NCBI GenBank assembly: GCA_020060765.1
Contig: JAGUZQ010000119.1
Span: forward strand, 1 to 41,202
Origin: Planctomycetota bacterium
Lineage (GTDB): Bacteria > Planctomycetota > SZUA-567
DNA length: 41,202 bases
Direction: 5' to 3'
The notes beneath the pieces are model-generated. The model had not been told where the DNA came from. It did no database searches and worked only from the letters and a program-made list of their open reading frames with translations. The translations under genes and the position numbers were made by a program. Shown here piece after piece: positions 1-7,882 of the stretch (positions are counted from its first letter, which is position 1; the number at the start of each line of letters is the position of its first letter).

Positions 1-115
1 CCTTCGTAACCATCTTATGCGAGGAGCTTTTTTGTCAAATACTGCAGCATAGCTTTTGTAATTCTCCCCGGCGTAGCCGGGGGCTTAGCTCTGGAGTTAA
101 GGAAAAAACTTGTAC

Positions 116-195
116 CGTCATTCCTGCGGAGGCAGGAATCCAGGAGGTGTTGCGTACAGTTTCCCCACTGGATTCCTGCCTCCGCAGGAATGACG
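116..195. repeat. MITE-like hairpin repeat, copy 1
   Basis: An 80-bp palindrome with a perfect 27-bp stem (116-142 pairs with 169-195), core CGTCATTCCTGCGGAGGC. The same element recurs at 2550, 26355, 37855 and inside the gene at 31208-34843. An outer arm at 230-248 (ending ACCGTATT) matches the right end of the 26.4-kb copy; the left outer arm is degenerate. A separate 7-bp hairpin, CCCCGGC-GTA-GCCGGGG, lies at 66-82. The gap before the first gene holds nothing else I can recognise. Confidence 0.85.
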
Positions 196-281
196 ATTTG
201 TAAGTTTAACTGTAAAACCGGGCGATTTATCCTTAACTGAACCGTATTGCCCCTAGTCCCTCGGAAAGCAGGAGACTTCAC

Positions 282-1172
282 ATGAATATATTTTTAACGC
301 GGCGGGGCAACGCGATGACGGAGTTGCTGATCTGCCTGTTTCCCTATACGATCATGCTGCTGGGGGTGGTGCTGCTGACGGAAATCTGTATGGGTAAGCA
401 GGAGATGCTGAAGTCGGTGGCGTGGACTTCGCCCAAGCCGGCTGAACAGACCGGCGACGAAGTGGCGTCGCGCTTCTTTGTCCGGGAAAACGGCACGGGC
501 AAGCTGACCGAGACCATTCCCTACACCCCCGACGCCGAAAAAACGACCGAGGAGCCGGTGCTGCCTTATGAGGGAGACGACATCACGGCCGCCATTACCC
601 GTAGCGCGGTAAACATCAGCCACACCTCTCGCGTGGAAGACGGCAAGTTGGTGGTGGACGTGGATGTTAACGCCACCCGCGAGGGCAACGAGATGATCGC
701 CAGCGGCATTGTGAATATCCCCGACGATCTGCTGTCCGGAATCACGATAGATCCGGATGCAGACGTGAAAATGGATTTCGATGTAGACGAGGAACTGGCG
801 GGAAATATCGCGGAGATACTGGGCGACTGGGTCGGCTATTCCGCCTCGAACGCCGAATTTTCCTACCAGTTGAAGCAGGGTCTGATGGCGGGAGAGACCG
901 ATGACGAAGGCGCGCAGCAGTTCCGCCAGGAATTCGTGCTGGGCGGAGACATTCAGCCGGAATTCACGTTTTATTGCGCCACGCCCAATAATGAAGGCTT
1001 TCACGGCTATCACTGCTCCGACAGCGTGGATATGTCCGATTTTTCCGCCAAGACAGTGGTGGCGGACGATTCCACCACGGTAGACCCCGTGTCCCAGGAA
1101 CTGTGCGACACCATCATCAAGGATTCCGACACCAATCAACAGCAGATTTGGGACAAAGGCAATGACCCCTAA
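282..1172 (+). CDS. TadE-like pseudopilin / Tad pilus minor component
   Basis: Predicted membrane-anchored minor pseudopilin of a Tad/Flp-type pilus, exported to the periplasmic side. Residues 7-36 follow the TadE pattern: a short basic leader (TRRGN), then AMTELL with the conserved Glu near the start of a hydrophobic helix that ends in LLTEI. The rest (about 260 residues) is a polar, acidic extracellular domain with a few Cys and no family I recognise, longer than a typical TadE. The ATG is preceded by AGGAGA seven bases upstream. It opens a + strand run of tad genes and overlaps the next gene by 11 bp. The TadE call rests on the N-terminal pattern and the CpaB/TadA/TadB/TadC neighbours; TadF or TadG-like is possible. 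Confidence 0.65.
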   Translation: MNIFLTRRGNAMTELLICLFPYTIMLLGVVLLTEICMGKQEMLKSVAWTSPKPAEQTGDEVASRFFVRENGTGKLTETIPYTPDAEKTTEEPVLPYEGDDITAAITRSAVNISHTSRVEDGKLVVDVDVNATREGNEMIASGIVNIPDDLLSGITIDPDADVKMDFDVDEELAGNIAEILGDWVGYSASNAEFSYQLKQGLMAGETDDEGAQQFRQEFVLGGDIQPEFTFYCATPNNEGFHGYHCSDSVDMSDFSAKTVVADDSTTVDPVSQELCDTIIKDSDTNQQQIWDKGNDP

Positions 1173-1725
1173 TTCGACAGACAATCCCTCAGCCGCCGAC
1201 CCGGGCGGCGCTTCCCTGGACAGATGGCGCGGGCTGGCCTTGCTGGCATGCGGCTTTCTCGGCGCTTTTATACTTACATTCCTGGCCTTGAAACTGTATA
1301 ATCGCCCCCTATCTGCTCCGGCAAAATCAGCTCCTGACGAAGCGGCCTACGAGCGCGCGGAAGACTGCGAGTACGTGGCGCTGGAGGCGGTGGAGGACGG
1401 CATTCCGCTGCCGGAAAAATCGGCGCAGGATTTCGCCCTGGCGAAACCTGGCGAAACCGGCGGCAGGTTCATGGGACTTTATCGCAGCGGTATTTCGGTC
1501 GATAATATTGTAACGTTTTACACCGTGCGCCTGAAAAAAATGGGCTGGCGGGAGAACGCCGACTACGGCAAGGCCTTATCCGGAGCGACTGGCTGCCGGA
1601 GCATGGTTTTCGCCCGGGACGGCAGGAGCTTGCAGATCAACATTTACCAGCCGGAAGGGAGGCGGGGCGGTTGCGACTTCAGGATAAGCGTAACCTCCGG
1701 CCTGCCCGTAAAGGGAGGATATTGA
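1162..1725 (+). CDS. Tad-locus single-pass membrane protein, unknown function
   Basis: A 187-residue protein with a Pro/Ala-rich cytoplasmic start, one membrane helix at about 25-45 (GLALLACGFLGAFILTFLAL) and a periplasmic domain. The domain contains the pattern GISVDNIVTFYTVRLKKMGW followed by alternating strands, like small alpha/beta domains in which a helix reading FY...M...GW precedes a sheet. I cannot name the family. The start codon lies inside the end of the TadE-like gene (11-bp overlap) and the stop abuts the CpaB start, so it is almost certainly translated with them and likely serves pilus assembly. That role is inferred from position only. Confidence 0.7.
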   Translation: MTPNSTDNPSAADPGGASLDRWRGLALLACGFLGAFILTFLALKLYNRPLSAPAKSAPDEAAYERAEDCEYVALEAVEDGIPLPEKSAQDFALAKPGETGGRFMGLYRSGISVDNIVTFYTVRLKKMGWRENADYGKALSGATGCRSMVFARDGRSLQINIYQPEGRRGGCDFRISVTSGLPVKGGY

Positions 1726-2496
1726 ATGAGCACCAGAATCGCGTTGGTAATGGCGGTAATCCTGGGTATCGTCGCGGCGGTGGCGGTGCGCGCCTGGGTG
1801 GAGACGGAAAGAACCGAGCGCCTAAAGCGTTCCGAACCGGTCGCCATTATCGCGGCGGCGGAAACCATCAAGAAAGGCGAGCCCCTTACCCAGAATCTTT
1901 ACACCACCAAGCTGGTGGCGAAGAACATGGTGCGCGCTGACATGATCACCGCGACAGAAGCCGGGATTTTTCTCAAAAAGATTTTAAACAAGGACGTGGA
2001 AAAGGGCTGGACGATATCCCGCAATGACCTGGTGACCGGACTGGAAAAAGAGACGCTCAACCGCTCGCTCATCGCCGAGGGCAAGCGCGCGGTGACGATC
2101 AAGGTCGACCAGATTTCCGGCGTGGCGGGGCTGATCCGCCCCGGCGACCACGTGGACATCATCGGTATCTTCGACGTGCGCAAGGAAGGATCGAGCGGAA
2201 GAAACGCGGCAGGCACGGCGGTCGGCGGCGACCAGCGCGATACCATCACCCGCAGCCTGATGGAGTCGGTGAAAATCCTCGCCATCGACAACCGCACCAT
2301 GGATTACTCGCAGAAGCAGCTTGCCTCCCGCCCTTACCGTACCGTCACCGTCGAAGTCGATCCCGTGAACGCCGCCTGCCTGATCGACGCGCAGAACAAC
2401 GGCAAGCTTCATCTGATGCTGCGCGCGCGGCGCGACGTGACCAAGGCGCTGCCGGAAAATACCGACATCCGCTGGGAAAATATTCAGAGCAGGTGA
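1726..2496 (+). CDS. cpaB: Flp pilus assembly protein CpaB (RcpC)
   Basis: CpaB/RcpC proteins are periplasmic Tad-apparatus components thought to work with the outer-membrane secretin. The 256-residue protein has an N-terminal membrane anchor (residues 3-24), then a SAF-like domain at about 40-105 (VAIIAAAETIKKGEPLT, then the TISRNDLV segment), then the RcpC domain: AVTIKVDQISGVAGLIRPGD, HVDIIGIF, and RTVTVEVDP near the end. RPGDHVDI is typical of the family. It directly follows the small membrane protein without a gap; the next tad gene comes after a 200-bp spacer filled by a hairpin repeat, so the operon may be modulated there. Confidence 0.92.
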   Translation: MSTRIALVMAVILGIVAAVAVRAWVETERTERLKRSEPVAIIAAAETIKKGEPLTQNLYTTKLVAKNMVRADMITATEAGIFLKKILNKDVEKGWTISRNDLVTGLEKETLNRSLIAEGKRAVTIKVDQISGVAGLIRPGDHVDIIGIFDVRKEGSSGRNAAGTAVGGDQRDTITRSLMESVKILAIDNRTMDYSQKQLASRPYRTVTVEVDPVNAACLIDAQNNGKLHLMLRARRDVTKALPENTDIRWENIQSR

Positions 2497-2549
2497 AGTC
2501 TCCAGTTTTGGATGGCGGGAGTTAGTTATAAAAATAAAGCTTACGAATT

Positions 2550-2627
2550 GTCATTCCCGCGCAGGCGGGAATCCAGTGGGGAAACCGTACGCAACACCGC
2601 CTGGATTCCCGCCTGCGCGGGAATGAC
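2550..2627. repeat. MITE-like hairpin repeat, copy 2
   Basis: Perfect palindrome GTCATTCCCGCGCAGGCGGG... and its complement (2550-2575 with 2602-2627) in the gap between cpaB and tadA. It could fold in the tad transcript, since the flanking genes read the same way. An AGTCTCCAGT motif at about 2499 matches the outer repeat near 37.75 kb. Confidence 0.85.
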
Positions 2628-2695
2628 GCGCGTAAATTTATTTCTGAAATATTAGGACTTATTTAAGCGCGATTAGCTGATCGGAATACCGGATA

Positions 2696-4375
2696 ATGTC
2701 ATACGTATTATTGTTCAAGGATCAGGAGAAAGGGACTTCGCGGCAAATCCCGCTGGAAGGAGCGATTTTCCGCATCGGCAAGAGCCCTGACAACGACCTG
2801 CCGCTGGAGCAGTCCGCCATCAGCCGCCGCCACTGCCAGTTGGAGGAGCGCGAAGGCAAGGTGGTGGTGTTCGATCTGGGCAGCCGCAACGGCACCTACC
2901 TCGACGGCAAGCGGCTACCGCCGGAAAGCGGGGTCGTTTTTTCTCCCGGACAAACCCTGCAGATGGGAACCTACTCCCTTGAATTGCAGCCGGATCTGCG
3001 CAATCCCAAGCGGCCGCCGGTGGAACACGGAGCGGTGCGCATGCCGGAACCGGAGCGCGCGGTCAGTCCCGCACCGCCACCGGCTGCGGAAAAACCCAAA
3101 CGGCGCGTGACGCCGGTGGAGCTTAAGCGGGTTGTTCACGCCACCCTGATCGACCGGATGGATCTGAAACACACCGACATGTCCAAGCAAACCGACGCGG
3201 AGCTGCGGCTGCGCACCGAGCAGGTCTGCGCCCAGATCGTGCAGGAATACTCCTCCAAGCTGCCGCCGTGGCTGACCGCCGCGGCGCTGGTACGGGAAGT
3301 GGTGAACGAGGCGGTCGGCCTGGGTCTGCTGGAAGAACTGCTGGAAGACGAGGACGTCGACGAAATCATGGTCTGCGGGTGGGACAAGATTTACGTCGAA
3401 CGCCGCGGCCGACTGGAGCTGACCAACATGCAGTTCACCGACAACGCGCAGGTGGTGGCGATTATCCGCCGCATTCTTGCGCCGATCGGACGCCGCATCG
3501 ACGAGACCTCGCCGCTGGCCGACGGCCGCCTCGCCGATGGCAGCCGCGTGAACGCGATCATCTCTCCGCTGGCGCTGTCGGGGCCGACTTTGACTATCCG
3601 TAAATTCGCCAAAACCCCCTTCACTGTCGACGACTTGGTGGATCGCTTCCATTCCTTTACGCACCCAATGGCGGACTTCCTGCAACTGGCAGTCAAGCAC
3701 CGCGCCAATATTCTTATCTCCGGCGGCACCGGCAGCGGCAAGACGACACTGCTCAACGTCACCAGCAACTTCATTCCCGACGGCGAACGCATCGTCACGG
3801 TCGAGGACGCGGCGGAACTGCAATTGCAGCAGGATCACGTCGTCAGGCTGGAAAGCCGCCCTCCCAACATCGAGGGCAGGAACGCGGTGCCTATCCGCGA
3901 CCTGGTGAAGAACTGTCTGCGTATGCGCCCCGACCGCATTGTCGTGGGTGAATGTCGCGGCGGCGAGGCGCTGGACATGCTGCAGGCGATGAACACCGGC
4001 CACGACGGCTCACTCACCACGCTGCACGCCAATTCTCCCCGGGACGCCCTGGCGCGCCTGGAGACGCTGGTGCTGATGGCGGGGATGGAATTGCCTTCTC
4101 GCGCCATCCGCGAGCAGATCAACAGTGCCATCAATTTCATCGTGCAGATCAGCCGGATGCCAGACGGCTCGCGCAAACTCACCCACATTACCGGAATTTC
4201 GGGGATGGAGGGGGACATCATCACACTGCAGGACATTTTCGTCTATAAGCAGGAAGGGTTCGACTCCGAAGGCAAGGTGGTCGGCAAACACCTGGCGACG
4301 GGCTCGATTCCCGATTTCGTGCAGGAGCTGCGCCAGCGTGGTATCGCGGTGGATATGGGTATGTTCGGGGAGTAA
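2696..4375 (+). CDS. tadA: TadA/CpaF-type secretion ATPase with N-terminal FHA domain
   Basis: Cytoplasmic hexameric ATPase that powers Tad pilus assembly. Residues about 1-100 form an FHA phosphothreonine-binding domain: [13 protein letters not shown], the SRRHC core, and [13 protein letters not shown] Pro-rich linker (about 105-145) leads to the CpaF domain: Walker [13 protein letters not shown] at about 342-353, [16 protein letters not shown] at about 410-425, then TTLHANSP (His box). Length 559 exceeds a plain CpaF by about the FHA domain. The ATG at 2696 begins exactly at the FHA fold. The FHA fusion suggests assembly is gated by Ser/Thr phosphorylation, plausibly by the kinase gene at 9834; that link is inference. 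Confidence 0.95.
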   Translation: MSYVLLFKDQEKGTSRQIPLEGAIFRIGKSPDNDLPLEQSAISRRHCQLEEREGKVVVFDLGSRNGTYLDGKRLPPESGVVFSPGQTLQMGTYSLELQPDLRNPKRPPVEHGAVRMPEPERAVSPAPPPAAEKPKRRVTPVELKRVVHATLIDRMDLKHTDMSKQTDAELRLRTEQVCAQIVQEYSSKLPPWLTAAALVREVVNEAVGLGLLEELLEDEDVDEIMVCGWDKIYVERRGRLELTNMQFTDNAQVVAIIRRILAPIGRRIDETSPLADGRLADGSRVNAIISPLALSGPTLTIRKFAKTPFTVDDLVDRFHSFTHPMADFLQLAVKHRANILISGGTGSGKTTLLNVTSNFIPDGERIVTVEDAAELQLQQDHVVRLESRPPNIEGRNAVPIRDLVKNCLRMRPDRIVVGECRGGEALDMLQAMNTGHDGSLTTLHANSPRDALARLETLVLMAGMELPSRAIREQINSAINFIVQISRMPDGSRKLTHITGISGMEGDIITLQDIFVYKQEGFDSEGKVVGKHLATGSIPDFVQELRQRGIAVDMGMFGE

Positions 4376-4381
4376 GATTTC

Positions 4382-4409
4382 CCCCTCTCCCCCAACCGGG
4401 GGAGAGGGG
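4382..4409. repeat. C-rich perfect hairpin between tadA and tadB
   Basis: CCCCTCTCCCCC, loop AACC, then GGGGGAGAGGGG, a 12-bp perfect stem just after the tadA stop. There is no T-tract, so it is not a standard terminator, but in RNA it could stall polymerase or protect the upstream message. It belongs to the C-rich repeat family also seen at 36.6-36.7 kb and in the permease gene. Confidence 0.7.
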
Positions 4410-4465
4410 ATTTATAGCCGCCCCGCGACGAAGCGGGAAAGTGCCAGCAGCACAAGAGGACAGAT

Positions 4466-5317
4466 ATGCCCCATTACTGGATAGCGATTGTCAGCGCGGG
4501 TCTGGCAGCGTTCCTCTTCGTGTTCGTCGGGGTGCGCATGGGGTTGTCCATGTGGCGCGACTACGAAAAACGCTACGTTGAAGGCGCCGCCACCACACTT
4601 GACGCGATGTATATCACCATGCCGGCGCAAAACGTGATGTATCTCAGCCTGCTGTCGTTCGTGCTGACGGCCATGGTCATGGGCTATCTCAGCGCGAACC
4701 CGGGAGTGGGACTGGGGTTCGGGGTGCCGGCGTTTTTCCTGCCGCGGGTGATACTGCATATCCTCAAGAAAAAGCGCGACGAACTGTTCAACATCCAACT
4801 GGTAGACGCGCTGATGAATATCAGCAACAGCCTCCGCGCCGGGTTCAGCCTGCCGCAGGCGCTGGAGTTGATCCACCAGGAAATGCCCAACCCCATCAGC
4901 CAGGAGATGCGACTGGTCTGCCAGGAACTGCGCCTGGGGCTGCCGATGGACGAGGCTTTCGACAACCTCTACCGGCGGATGCCGCTGGCCGACGTGGATT
5001 TGCTGATTACCGCGATTTCCATCGTGCGCGACGTGGGCGGCAACCTGACGGAAGTGTTTGACAACATCGCCGCCACCATCCGCGACCGGCAGCGGATGGA
5101 GGGGAAAATCATGGCGCTGACCTCGCAGGGCAGGGCGCAGGCGGTGGTGATCTGCTGCGTGCCGGTGTTTATCGGCGGCGGCTTCTACATGGTCGCGCCG
5201 CAGTTGATGGAGCCGCTGATCGGCACTGCCTTGGGCTATGTGTTGATGGGAGTCATTCTGCTGCTGATGACGCTGGGCGGGTTGTGGATCAGGAAGATCG
5301 TGAATATCGACGTGTGA
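4466..5317 (+). CDS. tadB: Tad pilus inner-membrane protein TadB
   Basis: Inner-membrane platform subunit of the Tad machine, partner of TadC and TadA. The 283-residue protein has two N-terminal helices (about 4-27 and 52-72), a cytoplasmic T2SS-F (GspF) domain at about 110-215 (LVDALMNISNSLRAGFSLPQ, then DLLITAISIVRDVGGNLTEV), and two C-terminal helices (about 228-250 and 255-275). AGFSLPQALE and GGNL are family hallmarks. The ATG has AGAGGAC upstream. It follows tadA after a hairpin-bearing 90-bp gap and is 13 bp ahead of tadC. Confidence 0.93.
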   Translation: MPHYWIAIVSAGLAAFLFVFVGVRMGLSMWRDYEKRYVEGAATTLDAMYITMPAQNVMYLSLLSFVLTAMVMGYLSANPGVGLGFGVPAFFLPRVILHILKKKRDELFNIQLVDALMNISNSLRAGFSLPQALELIHQEMPNPISQEMRLVCQELRLGLPMDEAFDNLYRRMPLADVDLLITAISIVRDVGGNLTEVFDNIAATIRDRQRMEGKIMALTSQGRAQAVVICCVPVFIGGGFYMVAPQLMEPLIGTALGYVLMGVILLLMTLGGLWIRKIVNIDV

Positions 5318-5330
5318 GCGGAGGCTGTCT

Positions 5331-6257
5331 GTGTATTGGCTGGAAGTTCTTATCATAGCCTGCGGCGGCGGGGCGGTGGGTTGCGTCGTGTTTCTGCTGG
5401 TGCAGATGGCGCAACAGGCATATGCCCTGCACCGGGCGGCGCAGAACGAGGTGGTGGTGACCGATACCACGTCCGGTCTCATGCGTTCCTTTCTGCCGAT
5501 GGCGCGCGGCCTGGGAGTAGCGGTGTGCGTGCTGCTGGCGCGGGGTGACCGGAGTTCCATGTATTACCGCCTGCGTGAAACCATCGGGCGGCGGCTGTCG
5601 GCGGCAGGCAATCCGCAGGGAATCAACGCCGACGAATATGTCGGCTTCTGGGGGCTGCTGTCGGTGGCGGGAGGGCTGGCCGCGGTGATGCTCTTTCTGT
5701 TCCTGGAGCCGGACACGATGTTTTCAGTTTACGTGTATTTCGGCGGCGGGGTGGCGCTGGGGTTCATGTACTGGCACAGCTGGCTGAACAGAGCCAAGGC
5801 GAGTTACCAGAATTCCATCCGCAAGGCCTTGCCGTTCTCGCTGGACTTGCTAACCCTGTCGATGGAGGCAGGGCTGGACTTTACCTCGGCGCTGGCGCGG
5901 ATGGTGAAGAAGATCGGCAATTCCGCGCTGGGCAAGGAATTCTCGCTGATGCTGCACGAAATCCAGCTGGGCAAAAGCCGCTCGCAGTCCTTGCGCGACT
6001 TCGCCAACCGCGTCGATGTGCCGGAAGTGGGGACGGTGGTGGCGAGCCTGATCCAAGCGGAGGAACTGGGCGCATCGCTGGGGCCGATCCTGCGCATCCA
6101 GTCGGCACAGCAGAGGGAGCGGCGCAGCCAGCGGGCGGAGGAAATCGCCATGCGCGCGCCGGTCAAAATTCTGTTCCCGCTGGTAGTTTGCATGTTCCCG
6201 GCGATTATGCTTATCCTGGCCGCGCCGATCATCATTTCGGTGATGAGAAGCTTATGA
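5331..6257 (+). CDS. tadC: Tad pilus inner-membrane protein TadC
   Basis: Second GspF-type platform subunit, 308 residues. N-terminal helix at about 5-25, a helix pair at about 105-150, T2SS-F domain at about 165-275 (ALPFSLDLLTLSMEAGLDFT, then EELGASLGPILRIQ), and a last helix at about 283-305. The start is GTG at 5331, chosen because GGAGG lies seven bases upstream and the first helix would be lost with later starts. Its stop overlaps the ATG of the DUF192 gene (ATGA), indicating translational coupling. Confidence 0.93.
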   Translation: MYWLEVLIIACGGGAVGCVVFLLVQMAQQAYALHRAAQNEVVVTDTTSGLMRSFLPMARGLGVAVCVLLARGDRSSMYYRLRETIGRRLSAAGNPQGINADEYVGFWGLLSVAGGLAAVMLFLFLEPDTMFSVYVYFGGGVALGFMYWHSWLNRAKASYQNSIRKALPFSLDLLTLSMEAGLDFTSALARMVKKIGNSALGKEFSLMLHEIQLGKSRSQSLRDFANRVDVPEVGTVVASLIQAEELGASLGPILRIQSAQQRERRSQRAEEIAMRAPVKILFPLVVCMFPAIMLILAAPIIISVMRSL

Positions 6258-6616
6258 GGTCCGGAGTTGAAGTCGCGGACGCGGCAACAGGTGATGCGCT
6301 GCTGTCCTCGGTGGAGGTGGCGGAGACGGTATGGGAAAAAACGGTGGGTTTGCTGGGACGCAACTGCCTGGAACCCGAAGGCGGAATGCTGCTTAGGGGG
6401 TGTTCTTCCATTCACATGTGGTTTATGAGATTTCCGCTCGATCTGGTTTATCTGGATCACCGGTGCGAGGTGCTGCGGGTGGTAGAGGGACTCAAGCCTT
6501 GGCGCGTCAGCTTCTGTTTCGGCGCGTCTGCGGTGCTGGAACTCGCCGCCGGGAGCGCGAAGACGAAAGAGATTGTCCCGGGCAGACGACTTTGTTTCAG
6601 AGAAAGACAGGCATGA
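6254..6616 (+). CDS. DUF192 family protein
   Basis: A 120-residue DUF192 (COG1430) protein of unknown biochemical role. Family marks: EKTVGLLGR near residue 30, EGGMLLRGCSSIHMWFMRFP (the IHMWFM..PLDLVYLD core), and AVLELAAGSAK near the end. Most DUF192 proteins carry a signal peptide; this one shows none with the chosen ATG at 6254, which overlaps the tadC stop (ATGA). A longer reading from 6188 would only translate tadC sequence out of frame. Its stop overlaps the next ATG in the same way, so it is locked into the tad operon and may assist pilus assembly; function is not known. Confidence 0.88.
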   Translation: MRSGVEVADAATGDALLSSVEVAETVWEKTVGLLGRNCLEPEGGMLLRGCSSIHMWFMRFPLDLVYLDHRCEVLRVVEGLKPWRVSFCFGASAVLELAAGSAKTKEIVPGRRLCFRERQA

Positions 6617-7863
6617 ATAAACCGTATATCGAAATCTGCGACGGCCCTCAGGCCGGCACTAGGTTCCGGCTGCTGGGAGCGAAGGCGATAATCGGTCGCG
6701 GCTCCGACTGCGACATCCGCCTCGAAGGCGTGGCAGGAGTTTCGCGACAGCACGCGGAAGTCATTCTCCAGCCCGACGGGAAGGCACTGGTTCGCGACCT
6801 GGGCAGCCAGAACGGAACGCTGGTCAACGGCCGGAAAGTCGAGCAGGCGCTGGCGCCGTTTGGTTGCAAGCTGAAAATCGGCCAGACTACCTTGCTGCTG
6901 GGATTGGAGGAAAGCGCGGGCGCTCTGCCGGAAAAGGCGCGGGCGGAAGCGGTCGCTGCGGGGGGGCGGCATCTGCCGGAAGATGAAGAGGAACGCCTGG
7001 CGCCGCTGGATGCGGAACTTCTGATGCTGGCGGCAGGAAAAAAATCGCGGCCGTTTTTCTTCATGATTGTTTTCGCGCTCATCGCGCTTTCAGGCGGCCT
7101 GTACGTAGTGTCCATGCTCTCGTCTTCCGTCAGCCTGTTTCTGCCGCCATATAAAATCATCTCGATCAGGGAGGTGCGGGTGCTGCCGATAGCAACGCAA
7201 TTCGCCAAATTCGAGGTCGAGGGCAAATCGACGGAAATGGAAGGCGCGAGCATTATTTCGGTCGAGGGCTACAGCGGTATGCTCAAGGACGTGATCGAAA
7301 CCGTCAACCTCCGCAACCGCAATAACGGCAATCCCGCGCTGGAGTTCCTGTTGGTCAAAGGCGAACACCGCGGCAACGCCCTGCTGCGACTGCGCGGCAG
7401 GGACGGGGGGGTGCTGGTGACTTACCCGTTCCTGGTGCGGGGGGCGAAACCTCCGGTCTGGCAGGAAGACATTTCCCACAACGAGGCGGCGGAGCTTGCT
7501 GTCCGCCTGATCAGGGAAGCGGATGTGCTGGCGGAGGATGGAGAGATATTTCTTGCATTAAAATACCGTGCGCAGGCAGCGACAGTTTACAAGGAAGTAA
7601 TTGGTGATGGCTTGAAAGCATCGGAGATTTATCAGGAATTTCAGGTGTCGCGCAAGGCGTTTACGGAAAAACTGAGTAAAATTTTCGAAACGGCGCTTGA
7701 CTCCGCCTTCACCGACAATAAGCTTGAGCGGGAACCTAAATTTCTGCAGGCCTTCGAGTTGCTGGAAGAGGCCAAGCGGCTGGTGCCGGACGAGGAAAGC
7801 GAGGAGTGGCAGATTCTTACCGCCTGGCAGGACGTAATACGCAAACAAGCCAGTGTGAAATAA
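6613..7863 (+). CDS. FHA-domain single-pass membrane protein
   Basis: A 416-residue protein with a cytoplasmic FHA domain at about 1-95 (IIGRGSDCDIRLEG, VSRQHAEV, DLGSQNGTLVNG), an acidic linker, one membrane helix at about 146-168 (FFFMIVFALIALSGGLYVVS), and a periplasmic part of about 245 residues with a beta-rich stretch then helical repeats (KYRAQAATVYKEVI, FLQAFELLEEAKRL). FHA domains bind phosphothreonine, so the protein can link cytoplasmic phosphorylation to the envelope. The ATG overlaps the DUF192 stop (ATGA). An upstream in-frame ATG at 6400 was rejected because it would translate DUF192 out of frame. The periplasmic part matches no family I recognise. Confidence 0.85.
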   Translation: MNKPYIEICDGPQAGTRFRLLGAKAIIGRGSDCDIRLEGVAGVSRQHAEVILQPDGKALVRDLGSQNGTLVNGRKVEQALAPFGCKLKIGQTTLLLGLEESAGALPEKARAEAVAAGGRHLPEDEEERLAPLDAELLMLAAGKKSRPFFFMIVFALIALSGGLYVVSMLSSSVSLFLPPYKIISIREVRVLPIATQFAKFEVEGKSTEMEGASIISVEGYSGMLKDVIETVNLRNRNNGNPALEFLLVKGEHRGNALLRLRGRDGGVLVTYPFLVRGAKPPVWQEDISHNEAAELAVRLIREADVLAEDGEIFLALKYRAQAATVYKEVIGDGLKASEIYQEFQVSRKAFTEKLSKIFETALDSAFTDNKLEREPKFLQAFELLEEAKRLVPDEESEEWQILTAWQDVIRKQASVK

Positions 7864-7882
7864 CCCTGGGAGTAAGCCAGCG

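Noticed and set aside
116..195. CRISPR repeat
   Set aside because: The repeats are palindromic, scattered kilobases apart and without regular spacers or cas genes.
294..1184. Long open frame antisense to the TadE-like gene
   Set aside because: A GC-rich shadow of the forward gene; its translation is low-complexity with no family motif, and the forward frame has a good start and operon context.
2915..4003. 362-codon frame antisense to tadA
   Set aside because: His/Gln/Arg-rich product typical of the reverse frame of a GC-rich gene; tadA has clear Walker and FHA motifs.
4412..5560. 382-codon antisense frame over tadB
   Set aside because: Lies opposite two clear T2SS-F genes and crosses gene boundaries; no motif.
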